Below are positions 41,422-50,479 of a stretch of 62,098 bases of DNA, one piece after another; the stretch's first letter is position 1; every line of letters begins with the position of its first letter. A model generated the notes under the pieces. It made no database searches, had not been told where the DNA came from, and saw only the letters and a program-made list of their open reading frames with translations. This DNA is from Gordonia rhizosphera NBRC 16068. GTDB lineage: Bacteria; Actinomycetota; Actinomycetes; Mycobacteriales; Mycobacteriaceae. The stretch covers positions 1 through 62,098 of the forward strand of contig NZ_BAHC01000126.1 of the NCBI RefSeq assembly GCF_000298195.1, given 5' to 3'. The translations under genes and the position numbers were made by a program.

Positions 41422-42549
41422 TTACTGTGAGGACGCGCCGTTGACGTGCCAGAGGTCGAGGTAGGCAGACTTCCAGTCGACATCACCGTTCCACGGGATG
41501 GTTGTGATGTCGTCTTTGGTCATCAGCTTGATCGGCACGTTCACGGTGTTCTCCACCGGCTGCCCGGCGAAGAGCCGATTCATCTGATCGAGCGCCACAT
41601 ACGACTGCCACTCGATGGGATAGGCGACGGTTGCCGACAGCGGCTTGTCTCCGGCCTTGATATCGGACAATGCGAAGGAATCGCCATTGTTCGAGACGAT
41701 GGTGATCTTGCCTGCAGATGGGCTCCGCTCGATCACCGGCGCAATCGCGGCCGCGACGGGGTCGTAGGCCGACCAGACGAAGTCCGCGTCGGGATTGGCC
41801 TGCAGCGCGGCCTGGAACTGGGTGGGGAGCTGTGTCTGCAGGTTGGCGATCTGGAACTCGATCTCCTTGACGACCTGGCAGCCTGGGCAGAACTCTTTGA
41901 GACCGTCGGTGAATCCCTTGTACCAGTCCGACACCGACTGAAACTCCGGGTCATTGACCGCGATGATCTTGGCTCGGCCATTCGAGGCGACAGTCGTGTA
42001 CGCAGCAGAAACGCGGCCCGCGGCGAGATGGTCGGTTGTCGCGTTGGCGTCGAACAGATCGTTGGGGGGTTCGAGGCTGTTGATCACCTTGATTCCGGCG
42101 GCTTTGGCCTGGTCCACGGCGGTGCGCACCGACGAGGGCGGCGTCGCGGCGAGCAGGATGCCATCGGCATGCAGCCTTGTCGCGGTTTGTATCGCCTGCC
42201 GCATCTTCTCGGGATCACCAGCCGGGTCGATGTTTTGCGTTCGCCAGCCCACCTGTTTCGCGGCGTCCGCGAAACCGTCGACGGAGCGCTTGCAGCCCTC
42301 TGCCGCATAGGAGCACGGAATCGTGACGACGAACTTGTTCTTCTCGATGGCTGGAGATGTGGACGGTGCGTTGACCTCGGTGACGTTCTTTGAACCGTCG
42401 GCGAGGACGGCCTGGGCCGTGGTGATACCGGCCTGAATATCTGCATCGGATGCAGTGTTCGCGGAGTCTGCACCGCCGCAGGCTGTTCCGAAGAGCGCAA
42501 TGGCGATCGGTATGGCGATCGCAGCGATCGCGCGGGTTTTCTTGTTCAC
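41422..42549 (-). CDS. ABC transporter solute-binding lipoprotein (RbsB type)
   Basis: A 375-residue binding protein with signal peptide MNKKTRAIAAIAIPIAIALF and lipobox GTAC, so it is membrane anchored outside. The rest is a periplasmic-binding-protein-like domain of the RbsB/sugar type (FVVTIPCSYAAEGC, ADGILLAATPPSS, VVSAAYTTV-like AAYTTVASNG, IVSNNGDSFA). It goes with the RbsC-type permease (91 nt upstream) and RbsA-type ATPase. Relatives bind pentoses, polyols, autoinducer-2 or aromatic/terpenoid-like ligands; here the ligand is unknown. Confidence 0.88.
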   Translation of the reverse strand: MNKKTRAIAAIAIPIAIALFGTACGGADSANTASDADIQAGITTAQAVLADGSKNVTEVNAPSTSPAIEKNKFVVTIPCSYAAEGCKRSVDGFADAAKQVGWRTQNIDPAGDPEKMRQAIQTATRLHADGILLAATPPSSVRTAVDQAKAAGIKVINSLEPPNDLFDANATTDHLAAGRVSAAYTTVASNGRAKIIAVNDPEFQSVSDWYKGFTDGLKEFCPGCQVVKEIEFQIANLQTQLPTQFQAALQANPDADFVWSAYDPVAAAIAPVIERSPSAGKITIVSNNGDSFALSDIKAGDKPLSATVAYPIEWQSYVALDQMNRLFAGQPVENTVNVPIKLMTKDDITTIPWNGDVDWKSAYLDLWHVNGASSQ

Positions 42550-42640
42550 TGACTCGGACTTTCTCGTGAGGGGGCAGGCGGGGACACGAGTCCCGACCGG
42601 AGGGATGAGGGAGGAGCGTCAAGCGTTGGGGCCGAACAGG

Positions 42641-43681
42641 TCACGTCCGCTGGGCACGGTCGCGGCGTCGCGCAACCTGAACCGAAAGGCTCACTGCGAT
42701 CATGAGTGCCACGCCGTTGAACACGTTGGTGACCCAGGTCTCGGCACCCAAGAGGGTGAGCCCGTTACTTCCGACCGCGAGGAGCAGTACACCGACGATC
42801 GTTCCCCACACGTTGAAGTACCCGGGTCTGATGGTGGTGGCTCCGAGGAAGGCTGCGGCGTAGGCGGGTAGCAAGAACTCGGGACCGAGAGTCGGCGGAA
42901 CCGATCCGGACCTCGAGGAGAAGAGGAAGCCCGCAAAGGCGGCCATCACGCCCGCGACGATGAACGCGCTCGCGAGGTAGCGGTTGGTCCGGATACCACT
43001 GAGCCGTGCGGCGTCGCGGCCCATGCCGGTGGCCCGCAAGTATCGGCCGTACGGACTCTTCTCCAGCACGTACCACAGGACCAGGGCGGTGCACGCAGCG
43101 AACGCGAAGACAACCTGCACGCCGAGAACTGTTGTTGCCGTGATCTTCACGTAGGAATCCGACTCCACTGTCAGTAGTGAACCGTTGGTGATCAGCAAGT
43201 TCAAACCTGCCAGCACCGTCGCCGTCGCGAGGGTGGCGATGAATGCGTTGACACCCAGCTTCACGACGAGCAGCGCGTTGATGGCACCGATCATCAGACC
43301 TGCGAGGAGCGTCGCCAGGACGACGACGGGCACCGGCAAGCCGGCGTTGGAGAGCGAGATCGCGACGATCGCGGAGAACCCGAGCGTGGCGCCCAGCGAC
43401 AGGTCGAATTCGCCTGCAGCCAGCGGCAAGAGAGCGGCCAGCGCGAGGATGGCAGGGATGGACTGATCGCCCAGAATTCCCCGGAAGTTGTCTGGTGTGG
43501 GGAATGTATCCGGAATCGCGATCGCGAACACCAGAATCATCAGCAGGAGGAATCCGACCACTCCATAGTTGCTGGCGAGATTGTGCAGTCGCGAGGGGCG
43601 CACTTGTTTGACGCCTTCGGGGTGCGTGGTGGGCTCGTCGGTGACGTCTGGTTTGTGGATGACGTCGGATGTCTTGGTCAT
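42641..43681 (-). CDS. ABC transporter permease (RbsC type)
   Basis: A 346-residue membrane protein with about nine hydrophobic segments. The BPD_transp_2 signature LAAGEFDLSLGATLGFSAIV (about 92-111) and LRATGMGRDAARLSGIRTNR (about 213) are clear. It would be the membrane domain of the importer. The ATG overlaps the ATPase stop by 4 nt. It starts with a hydrophilic tail of about 28 residues. Confidence 0.92.
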   Translation of the reverse strand: MTKTSDVIHKPDVTDEPTTHPEGVKQVRPSRLHNLASNYGVVGFLLLMILVFAIAIPDTFPTPDNFRGILGDQSIPAILALAALLPLAAGEFDLSLGATLGFSAIVAISLSNAGLPVPVVVLATLLAGLMIGAINALLVVKLGVNAFIATLATATVLAGLNLLITNGSLLTVESDSYVKITATTVLGVQVVFAFAACTALVLWYVLEKSPYGRYLRATGMGRDAARLSGIRTNRYLASAFIVAGVMAAFAGFLFSSRSGSVPPTLGPEFLLPAYAAAFLGATTIRPGYFNVWGTIVGVLLLAVGSNGLTLLGAETWVTNVFNGVALMIAVSLSVQVARRRDRAQRT

Positions 43682-45288
43682 GCCGGGGCCTTCAATCCTG
43701 CGTGTTCGGGTGTTGATGGTGCGGGCGAAGACCCGCTGCTTGAGAGAGCCGCCAGCTGCGACTCGTTGATGTCGTCACCGGTGACCTCGGCGACCTGACG
43801 CCCCCGATCCAGCACGATCACACGATCGGCCAGGGTCTCGAGTTCGCTGAAATCGGTCGATGCGAGGATGACCCCGGTTCCGGAATCTGCCAGTTGCCGA
43901 ACGAGATTCCATATCTCTTGCTTGGCGAGTGCATCGACTCCCTGAGTCGGCTCATCCAGAAGGAGCACGGCCGGCCGGTGGCTGGCGGCGCGGGCGACGA
44001 CCACCTTCTGCTGATTGCCGCCGGACAGTGTCGCGATCGGTTTTGACAATGAGGGGGGCTTGATGTTGTAGGCAGCCACCTTGGCCAGGCTGTCGGCGAG
44101 TTCGGTCCCCGATCGCACCGTGGCCGCTCGATTGGTGAACTCACGCAGGCGACCGAGAGTCAGGTTCTCACCCACGGTCATGGGAAGCACACAACCGTCA
44201 ACCCGCCGGTTCTGCGGAACGCAGGCCACACCGGCCGTGATGGCCGAGGCCGGGTCGGCAGCGGAGTGTTCTCGGCCGCCGACCTCGACAACACCTGCAC
44301 TGCGTCGCTGGGCGCCGGCGAGGATGCGGACCATTTCGCTGCGTCCGCATCCGACCAGGCCGGCGATGCCCAGAACCTCTCCGGACCGCAGATCGAGATC
44401 GAGTCCGGCCAGTCTCGGGCCGCGCAATCCGCGCACCTTCAGCACGATGTCGCCTTCGCGTTCGGCGGCACCCCGCAGTTGCACCTTTTCCAGCTTCTGG
44501 CCCACGATGTCGTCGACGATCTGGCTCTCGGTCAGCGCACCCAGGTCCTTGTCGTCGACCAACTTCCCGTCGCGGAGAATGACCATGCGGTCCGCGATCT
44601 GGCGAACCTCGTCGATCCGGTGGCTGACATAGATCGCCGTTCCACCGTGAGAGCGGAGGGTCCGGAGGATGTCGAGCACGCGGTCGACCTCACCGGCCGG
44701 CAGCGACGCCGTCGGCTCGTCGAGGATCAGGATGTTGCGGGCAAACGCGGCCTCACCGGCCTCCTCTTCGTCCTGGAATGCTCGCGCTATCCCGATCATC
44801 GTCCTCGTGGTCGGATCGAGTTCGGAGACGAGACGATCTGGTCGCTCGTCGATGCCGAAGTGCTCGAGGGTCCGACTGACATGCCGGTACTGCGCTTTGC
44901 GGTTGATCCGACCGAATGCGTTGCGGCGGAATCGATCGACGAAGGCGAAGTTGTCGGCGATCGTGAGGGCGTCGACGAGACCCACGTCCTGATGAAGGAA
45001 TCGCAGTCCCGCGCGGTGGGCGGCGCCAGGGCTGACGGGCAGCGCAAGGCTGTCGCCGGAAACCTCGATCGTGGCGCCCGGGTCCGGTTGGTACACGCCC
45101 GCCAGGATCTTGATCAGCGTCGATTTACCCGAGCCGTTCATCCCCAATAGTGCGGTGATCTTGCCGCGGTGCAGATCGAATGTCACGTCGTCGAGTGCCC
45201 GCTGGCCGGCGAACGTCTTGGACAGGTTGTGCACCGACAAGGCCGGGGACACAGCAGAACTCGACGGGCTTGTCCTCATGCGCTCCAT
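43678..45288 (-). CDS. ABC transporter ATPase with two ATP-binding domains (RbsA type)
   Basis: A 536-residue double ATPase. NBD1 has Walker [10 protein letters not shown] (about 49) and Walker [11 protein letters not shown], but its signature is degenerate ([16 protein letters not shown] instead of LSGGQ-like), and a charged insertion (about 160-170, EEEAGEAA) follows. NBD2 has the usual RbsA-type altered Walker [10 protein letters not shown], an intact LSGGNQQKV signature and [11 protein letters not shown]. Hydrolysis is thus probably asymmetric, as in other RbsA/MglA proteins. The start overlaps the upstream SDR by 13 nt. Confidence 0.92.
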   Translation of the reverse strand: MERMRTSPSSSAVSPALSVHNLSKTFAGQRALDDVTFDLHRGKITALLGMNGSGKSTLIKILAGVYQPDPGATIEVSGDSLALPVSPGAAHRAGLRFLHQDVGLVDALTIADNFAFVDRFRRNAFGRINRKAQYRHVSRTLEHFGIDERPDRLVSELDPTTRTMIGIARAFQDEEEAGEAAFARNILILDEPTASLPAGEVDRVLDILRTLRSHGGTAIYVSHRIDEVRQIADRMVILRDGKLVDDKDLGALTESQIVDDIVGQKLEKVQLRGAAEREGDIVLKVRGLRGPRLAGLDLDLRSGEVLGIAGLVGCGRSEMVRILAGAQRRSAGVVEVGGREHSAADPASAITAGVACVPQNRRVDGCVLPMTVGENLTLGRLREFTNRAATVRSGTELADSLAKVAAYNIKPPSLSKPIATLSGGNQQKVVVARAASHRPAVLLLDEPTQGVDALAKQEIWNLVRQLADSGTGVILASTDFSELETLADRVIVLDRGRQVAEVTGDDINESQLAALSSSGSSPAPSTPEHAGLKAPA

Positions 45289-46115
45289 TGCGTACTCATT
45301 CCTGCGGTCACGTCGAGAGCCGTGCCGCTGATCATCTGGGCGCCGTCGGACACGAGATACAGCAGCGCATCGGAGATGTGCTGGGGAGCGAACGATCCGA
45401 CGGGCAGGGTGTGCTGGGTCGTTTTCACCACCTCGTCCGACGTCTCTCGCGTCGGGTCCGACAGATCCGGCCGGAACATCCGGTTGTACCCGTCGAAGTT
45501 GATCATCGGAGTATCAACGTACGACGGGCAGATCGCGTTGACGGTGATGCCGTACTCGCCCAGTTCGATGGCCGCACTCTTGACAAGCCCGATGACGCCC
45601 CACTTGCTGGCGGTGTAGGCACCAAGGTTGGGTGTGCCGCGACGTCCGCACATCGACGAGGTCGCGACGATCCGCCCGCCCCGTTGTTCGATCATGTGTG
45701 GTGCCACCGCCCGAATGGCATGGAAGACGCCGCCGAGGTTGGTGTCGATCGTGTCGCGCCAGAGATCATCTGATGTTTCGGTGAGCAGCGCCGGCGCCCA
45801 CACCCCGGCGTTGGCGGACAAGATGTCGATGCGACCGAAACGCTCGATCGTCGCGGCGACGAACCTGTTGACCTGCTCCGGATCCCGCACGTCCGCGGTC
45901 TCGGCGAAGCACTCGCGCCCCGCCTCCTTCACGAGTGCGACAGTGGTGTCCAGATCGCGATCCTGGGTCATGTCGTACGGAATCGTCGGGTACTGCATGT
46001 CGATGTCGCAGATCGCCACAGACGCCCCGTGCCGGGCGAGAGTGACGGCGTGTGAACGGCCCTGGCCACGTCCGCCGCCGGTGATGAGTGCGACCTTGCC
46101 GTCGAGTGTTCCCAT
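45276..46115 (-). CDS. Mycofactocin-type SDR oxidoreductase (2)
   Basis: A 279-residue short-chain dehydrogenase with [22 protein letters not shown], the GRGQGRSHA pattern of mycofactocin-coupled SDRs, then NAGVW and the catalytic run [19 protein letters not shown] with Tyr and Lys. It is a paralogue of the SDR at 40562 with the same length; relatives include carveol dehydrogenase. It lies 55 nt downstream of the FadH-like reductase and overlaps the ATPase gene, so it probably oxidises the imported compound. Confidence 0.9.
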   Translation of the reverse strand: MGTLDGKVALITGGGRGQGRSHAVTLARHGASVAICDIDMQYPTIPYDMTQDRDLDTTVALVKEAGRECFAETADVRDPEQVNRFVAATIERFGRIDILSANAGVWAPALLTETSDDLWRDTIDTNLGGVFHAIRAVAPHMIEQRGGRIVATSSMCGRRGTPNLGAYTASKWGVIGLVKSAAIELGEYGITVNAICPSYVDTPMINFDGYNRMFRPDLSDPTRETSDEVVKTTQHTLPVGSFAPQHISDALLYLVSDGAQMISGTALDVTAGMSTQWSA

Positions 46116-46170
46116 GTCGTGGTTACTCCTGAATCAAAGGGGAGAGGGTTGTGTTGTCAGCTGGTGCTTC

Positions 46171-48141
46171 TCAGTACTCGGCGGTCGCCCAGAATCCGTC
46201 CTGGGTCGCCTGATACAGGCGGCCTGCCGGTGTCGCGACGGTCCCCAGGAAACGAAGATCCTGCTCCGCATTCCATTCTGAGACCGCTGATGTCGGCTTC
46301 AGCGACACGATCGCGTGATCGACGGTGACGGTGATATCGCCGGTGTCAGCAGTACGTAGACCGAGCACCGATCGTGCACCCTCACGGCCGGCCGAGACCA
46401 CAGCCGCGTTCTCGATGATCCGGACTCCGGCCTCACGAGCCTGATGCAGCATTTCGTTGCGCATCAGATCACTGATCTCGGGCCCGATCGTTGCATCATC
46501 GACGAGGGTGGTCTCGGTCCCCGCCTCGGCCAGAGCCAACGCGGCATTGAGACCGGCCTCGGTTCCTCCGATGACGACTGCCGACCCGGCGAATGCCGCG
46601 ACGTCAAGGAGAACGTCATGCGAGGTCGGGCGGTCACCGAGCAGCTCGACCAGATGTGCCGGCGGCTGCCAGAGCGCACCCGAGGCCACCATGATCTGAT
46701 CGGCGGCGAAATCGTTGAGCATCTCCGCACGCACGCGCGTACCCACGCGGATCTCGACCTTCAACCGGTCCAGCTCGCGCTTCCACCAGTTGAGCAGCGA
46801 GGTCATCTCCTGCCGATGGAACCTGGGGAGCAACGAGTGGCGGAGCTGACCGCCGATCTCGGGTTCGGCCTCGACCAGCACGACGTCGTGCCCGCGGATC
46901 GCCGCCGACCGCGCTGCCTCCATGCCGGCCGGCCCTGCCCCAATGACAACGATGCGCTGAGACACCGGCGCCGGCCGCATAGTGCCCCGAAACTCATAGC
47001 CCAGTTCAGGATTCACGACGCACTGCATACGCTTCTGCTTGGCGATGAACTCACGGGCGCACTCCGCGCACGCAATGCACGGTCGGACGTCGTCGGCCCG
47101 GCCCGCACGGTTCTTGGCGACCGTGTCGGGGTCGGCGAGTTGGCTGCGCCCCATGCCGACGAGATCGATCGCACCGGACGCGACGAACTCGGCTGCTTTC
47201 GGAAGGTCCATTCCGAGGCGGCTGATTCCGATGACCGGCTTGCCGGTCGCCTCACGTACCGCGGTGGCCAGCGGCACGAGGACGCCGGGCTCAACACCGG
47301 CGGGCACGTAGATCCATTGGCGCGCTTCGTACGTGCCTGCGGAGACATTGAAGACGTCGATTCCGTCCTCGGCCAGCCAGCGTGCCAGCTGCAGGTTGTC
47401 CTCGATCGATGCGCCGCCGGGGACCCGCTCGTCGGCACTGAACCGGCAGATGAGGGGATAGTCCGGTCCGACGACCTCACGCACCCTGCGCACGACCCGC
47501 CGCAGGAATCTCGCCCGGTTCTCGAGACTTCCGCCGTACTCGTCGTCTCGATGGTTTGTCTGTGGGGAGAAGAACTGGGTGAGCAGGTAGCCGTGCACCG
47601 CGTGGACCTCGATCACATCGATCCCGGCGTTCACCGCACGCAAGGCGGCCGCGGCGAACTTCTCGACCATGTCATCGATTTCCGAGACAAGCATCGGCCT
47701 GGGCTGATCGCCGATCGCCGTCGACGTGACATCCGAGGCCGACAGCGGGGCGGGCTCGTCGGTTGCGATCCCGGCCTTGACCAACCTCGCACGGGCATCG
47801 CTTTGGCGGCCGGCATGGTAGAGCTGGACGCCGATCTTGGCACCTTCACGATGCAGCGCGTTTGCCAGATCATTGAGTCCGGGAATGAACCGATCCTCGT
47901 CGATCCGGATCGGCATCCCCGACCCTCGGCCGGTTGCCCAATCGATGCAGGTGTTCTCGACCATGATCAGCCCGGCGCCACCGCGGGCGCGTCGGACCAT
48001 GTACGCCATGTGCCGGTCGGAGACCTCACCCTCGGAGGTGGCGTACCAGCTGTACATCGACGTTTGCACCAACCGGTTCTTGAGGGTCAAGTTCCGGATG
48101 GAGAAGGGCTCGAAGAGCGGTTCTAGCTTGGTGGGAGTCAT
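46171..48141 (-). CDS. FadH / old yellow enzyme family oxidoreductase (2,4-dienoyl-CoA reductase or BaiCD/BaiH type)
   Basis: A 656-residue three-domain flavoenzyme. The N-terminal FMN TIM barrel (about 1-370) has the HAGRQ and HAVHGYLLTQFFSPQTNHRDD runs, with YGGSLENRARF. A cysteine cluster CIACAEC...MQC (about 385-405) can hold a [4Fe-4S] centre. The C-terminal FAD/NAD(P) half (about 415-650) has IVVIGAGPAGMEAARSAAIRG. The family includes E. coli FadH, BaiCD/BaiH and the mycofactocin-system FadH/OYE proteins. It should reduce or form an activated C=C bond. The start at 48141 lies 14 nt after the upstream SnoaL gene. Confidence 0.9.
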   Translation of the reverse strand: MTPTKLEPLFEPFSIRNLTLKNRLVQTSMYSWYATSEGEVSDRHMAYMVRRARGGAGLIMVENTCIDWATGRGSGMPIRIDEDRFIPGLNDLANALHREGAKIGVQLYHAGRQSDARARLVKAGIATDEPAPLSASDVTSTAIGDQPRPMLVSEIDDMVEKFAAAALRAVNAGIDVIEVHAVHGYLLTQFFSPQTNHRDDEYGGSLENRARFLRRVVRRVREVVGPDYPLICRFSADERVPGGASIEDNLQLARWLAEDGIDVFNVSAGTYEARQWIYVPAGVEPGVLVPLATAVREATGKPVIGISRLGMDLPKAAEFVASGAIDLVGMGRSQLADPDTVAKNRAGRADDVRPCIACAECAREFIAKQKRMQCVVNPELGYEFRGTMRPAPVSQRIVVIGAGPAGMEAARSAAIRGHDVVLVEAEPEIGGQLRHSLLPRFHRQEMTSLLNWWKRELDRLKVEIRVGTRVRAEMLNDFAADQIMVASGALWQPPAHLVELLGDRPTSHDVLLDVAAFAGSAVVIGGTEAGLNAALALAEAGTETTLVDDATIGPEISDLMRNEMLHQAREAGVRIIENAAVVSAGREGARSVLGLRTADTGDITVTVDHAIVSLKPTSAVSEWNAEQDLRFLGTVATPAGRLYQATQDGFWATAEY

Positions 48142-48155
48142 CGTCGTTGCCTCGC

Positions 48156-48653
48156 TCAGAACGCGGCGTCGAAGCCGCCGAACACGTGACGGACCGACCA
48201 CGCGCCGTCGTCGTTCACGAGATCGAACCTGTAGAAGCCGGTCGTGACCAAACGAGCCACGCCGTCGGCAACTGCCGTCAGCACCAGGTAGCAGTTGACG
48301 GTCGCGGTCGATTCCGTCTGTGAGACGAAGATCGGATTCAGGATTGTGTGACGCCGTTGTTCCTGCTGGGCTGCCATGTGTCCCTTGAGCCATTCGATGA
48401 TCGCCTCGCGCCCCTCATAGGGTCCGACGTCCACCGATCCCGCCACCGATCCGTCGAAGACCGCGTCCGCGGTGAATGTGCGCTCCAACGAATCGAGGTC
48501 GCGTTCGTCGTAGCTCCATCCGTAGCGATTGACGACATCGAGGATCACGAGCCGATCGGACACCTCACGGTCGGACAACCCGGACGCTGAAGTACCCACA
48601 TCGATGAAGCCGTTCCGCCGACCCCACGCCGGGGTGTCAACCGCCTGTGTCAT
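48156..48653 (-). CDS. SnoaL-like (NTF2-fold) protein, copy 3
   Basis: A 165-residue NTF2-fold protein with the cluster signature RYGWSYDERDL, FTADAVFDGS, GREAIIEWLKGHM, QRRHTILN and LVTTGFYRFDLV, ending GGFDAAF. Candidate catalytic residues are Tyr44 or Tyr48, Asp49 and His102. It is closest to the protein at 39488. It is the first gene of the minus-strand cluster, with a good aaaggtga ribosome site, divergent from an AraC gene. A dehydratase or isomerase role is plausible from the fold and neighbours, not proven. Confidence 0.82.
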   Translation of the reverse strand: MTQAVDTPAWGRRNGFIDVGTSASGLSDREVSDRLVILDVVNRYGWSYDERDLDSLERTFTADAVFDGSVAGSVDVGPYEGREAIIEWLKGHMAAQQEQRRHTILNPIFVSQTESTATVNCYLVLTAVADGVARLVTTGFYRFDLVNDDGAWSVRHVFGGFDAAF

Positions 48654-49002
48654 TTCGTCATCACCTTTCTGAGTGGAGATCGTGTAAACCGGCACGTGCC
48701 GGGGCCTGCGAGTCTCGAAGTCTGATCCGTCTCCGCGTTGGCAGTCCCATGACCTCGGCGTTTCCCACCTGGTAGCCGGTCTGTGGTGTGGTGCATATGA
48801 TGCTGCCACCTGTTACTGAGATCACTCTTGCTCGTCGCGGCACTGGTGTTGACCACCGCGGCACCAGTCATCGTCGGTGGCGACAGCGAGCAGCGGCCGG
48901 CACATATCGCAGTCGTTTCCAATCGGGCCTGCGTCCGGTAACGTCATAAGGTCAAGCGTTGAATGATTCCGCCGGGATCTCTCACCGATCGACAGGAGCG
49001 CG
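48654..49002. promoter_or_regulatory. Divergent intergenic region between the SnoaL cluster and AraC gene
   Basis: This 349-nt gap must hold promoters for both directions. It contains a perfect 14-bp palindrome, CCGGCACGTGCCGG (48689-48702), 36 nt before the SnoaL start. No gene of useful length is visible. Specific -10/-35 elements could not be assigned with confidence. Confidence 0.5.
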
Positions 49003-49992
49003 ATGATCGACACCGACGGCAGCCGATTGCCGGGTAGCGACGATCGGGGCTTTGATGTGTTCCGGGACAACCTGTCCCAGGCTTTTGTGCCGGTCGTCGC
49101 CGAGGAAGGTGCGGACGGTTTTCGGGGGCGCATCCGGCTCGCAGACCTTGGGTCCATGCGGCTCGCCCATATAGTGGCCGGAGCGCACACCGTTCATCGC
49201 ACCACGAAGATCATCCGACGCGGTGATCCCGATTTCTACAAGCTCAGTCTGCAGAGCTCAGGTCGTTCACTGCTGAGGCAAGCCGATCGCGATTCGATCC
49301 TCACGGCCGGCGACATGGCGCTTTACGACACGAATCAGCCCTACGACCTGCGCCTGGACGGACCGTTCGAGATGATCGTTCTGTTCTTCCCGCGAAACCT
49401 TCTGAATCTCCCGGAGCGGTCGATGAAGGCGATCACCGGCCGACGAATCTCCGGGGATAACAGTCTGCCGCGACTCATCACTCCGTTCATGACCGGACTG
49501 ACCGAACGCATGGACCAACACGCGCCAGAGACCAACCGACTTCTCGGCGATGCCTTGTTGGACATGCTCGCCGCAGCGACTGCTGACGAGCTCGGCATCG
49601 ACGACGAGACGTCGTCAGGCTCCCGGCAGCCGACGATGCTGCGGGAGGTCAAGGACTACATCGAGGAGAATCTTGGCGATCTGATGCTGGATCCAACGAG
49701 CATCGCTGCGGCGCACCATATTTCGCCGCGATACCTGCGCAAGCTGTTCGAGGCGGAGGGCGAGAGCGCATCTCGATGGATTCGCAAGCGCAGGCTTGAG
49801 GGGTGCCGACGAGATCTCGGCACGCAAGACCTCGCGCACCTGTCGGTCAGCCGAATAGCGAGCCGATGGGGATTCACCGACGCTGCCCACTTCTCGCGGC
49901 TGTTCCGTTCGACGTATGGCCAATCCCCTCGCGAGTTCCGGCAGCACACCCATTCGGCTTCGTCACGGTCGCCCGTCGACGAAGCCGTCTGA
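49003..49992 (+). CDS. AraC-family regulator (FeaR-like)
   Basis: A 329-residue regulator. The N-terminal domain (about 15-190) resembles the AraC-binding-like domain of FeaR relatives, with RTTKIIRRGDPDFYKLSLQSSG and LYDTNQPYDLRLDGPFEM. The C-terminal AraC double helix-turn-helix (about 218-318) includes PTSIAAAHHISPRYLRKLFE and LSVSRIASRWGFTDAAHFSR, then FRSTYGQSPREF. A caggagc ribosome site precedes the ATG. It is divergent from the SnoaL/OYE/SDR cluster and is its most likely activator. Confidence 0.92.
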   Translation: MIDTDGSRLPGSDDRGFDVFRDNLSQAFVPVVAEEGADGFRGRIRLADLGSMRLAHIVAGAHTVHRTTKIIRRGDPDFYKLSLQSSGRSLLRQADRDSILTAGDMALYDTNQPYDLRLDGPFEMIVLFFPRNLLNLPERSMKAITGRRISGDNSLPRLITPFMTGLTERMDQHAPETNRLLGDALLDMLAAATADELGIDDETSSGSRQPTMLREVKDYIEENLGDLMLDPTSIAAAHHISPRYLRKLFEAEGESASRWIRKRRLEGCRRDLGTQDLAHLSVSRIASRWGFTDAAHFSRLFRSTYGQSPREFRQHTHSASSRSPVDEAV

Positions 49993-50047
49993 GCTCGATG
50001 AGCGGCCCAGATCAGCCCCCGGCATCGATGCACTCACCGTGCCCGGG

Positions 50048-50479
50048 TTACGCCTGCGGTCGCGACCTCCCGAGCCGTCGAGGCAGCACCATCACCGCGA
50101 ACACCCCAACCCAGACGGCGATGATCGCGACCATCAGCCCGAGGCCGTAGTTGCGATCGAGCACCGTCGGATTGTCGGGGTACTGACCCGCCGGGCGGGG
50201 CAAGATGACCGGGAGTGCAAGCAGCAGTAGGATGTTGGTGTACGCCAAGGCGAGCAGCACCGGTTTCCACCAGTCCGGGGGCAGTACGCGACGGACCAGC
50301 CAGGCCACACCGAGGGCGACCGGCGCGAGGATCGCGTCGTGGGCGATCAGACCGAGGGCGAGCCAGAGCACGATCGAGACCTGATCGCTGCGCGAGAAGT
50401 CCCAGATCAGGGCCACACCGTTTGCTATCGCGAGCACACCGACGATGATCAGCAGCACCCGAATCACCCGCGTCGTCAT
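50048..50479 (-). CDS. Small four-helix membrane protein
   Basis: A 143-residue protein with four hydrophobic segments (about 5-25, 38-62, 72-92 and 112-132), starting MTTRVIRVLLIIVGVLAIAN. I do not recognise a characterised family. It is the last gene of a tightly coupled operon: its ATG overlaps the molybdopterin oxidoreductase stop by 1 nt, so it may be a membrane partner of that enzyme. Confidence 0.75.
   Translation of the reverse strand: MTTRVIRVLLIIVGVLAIANGVALIWDFSRSDQVSIVLWLALGLIAHDAILAPVALGVAWLVRRVLPPDWWKPVLLALAYTNILLLLALPVILPRPAGQYPDNPTVLDRNYGLGLMVAIIAVWVGVFAVMVLPRRLGRSRPQA

Noticed and set aside
43678..45288. Inactive ATPase because of the degenerate first signature motif and second Walker A
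   Set aside because: Asymmetric, partly degenerate domains are normal in RbsA/MglA-type double ATPases.
36029..49992. Mycofactocin biosynthesis locus (mftA-F)
   Set aside because: Only mycofactocin-type client dehydrogenases and a FadH/OYE protein are present; no precursor peptide, radical SAM or glycosyltransferase of the mft set was seen.
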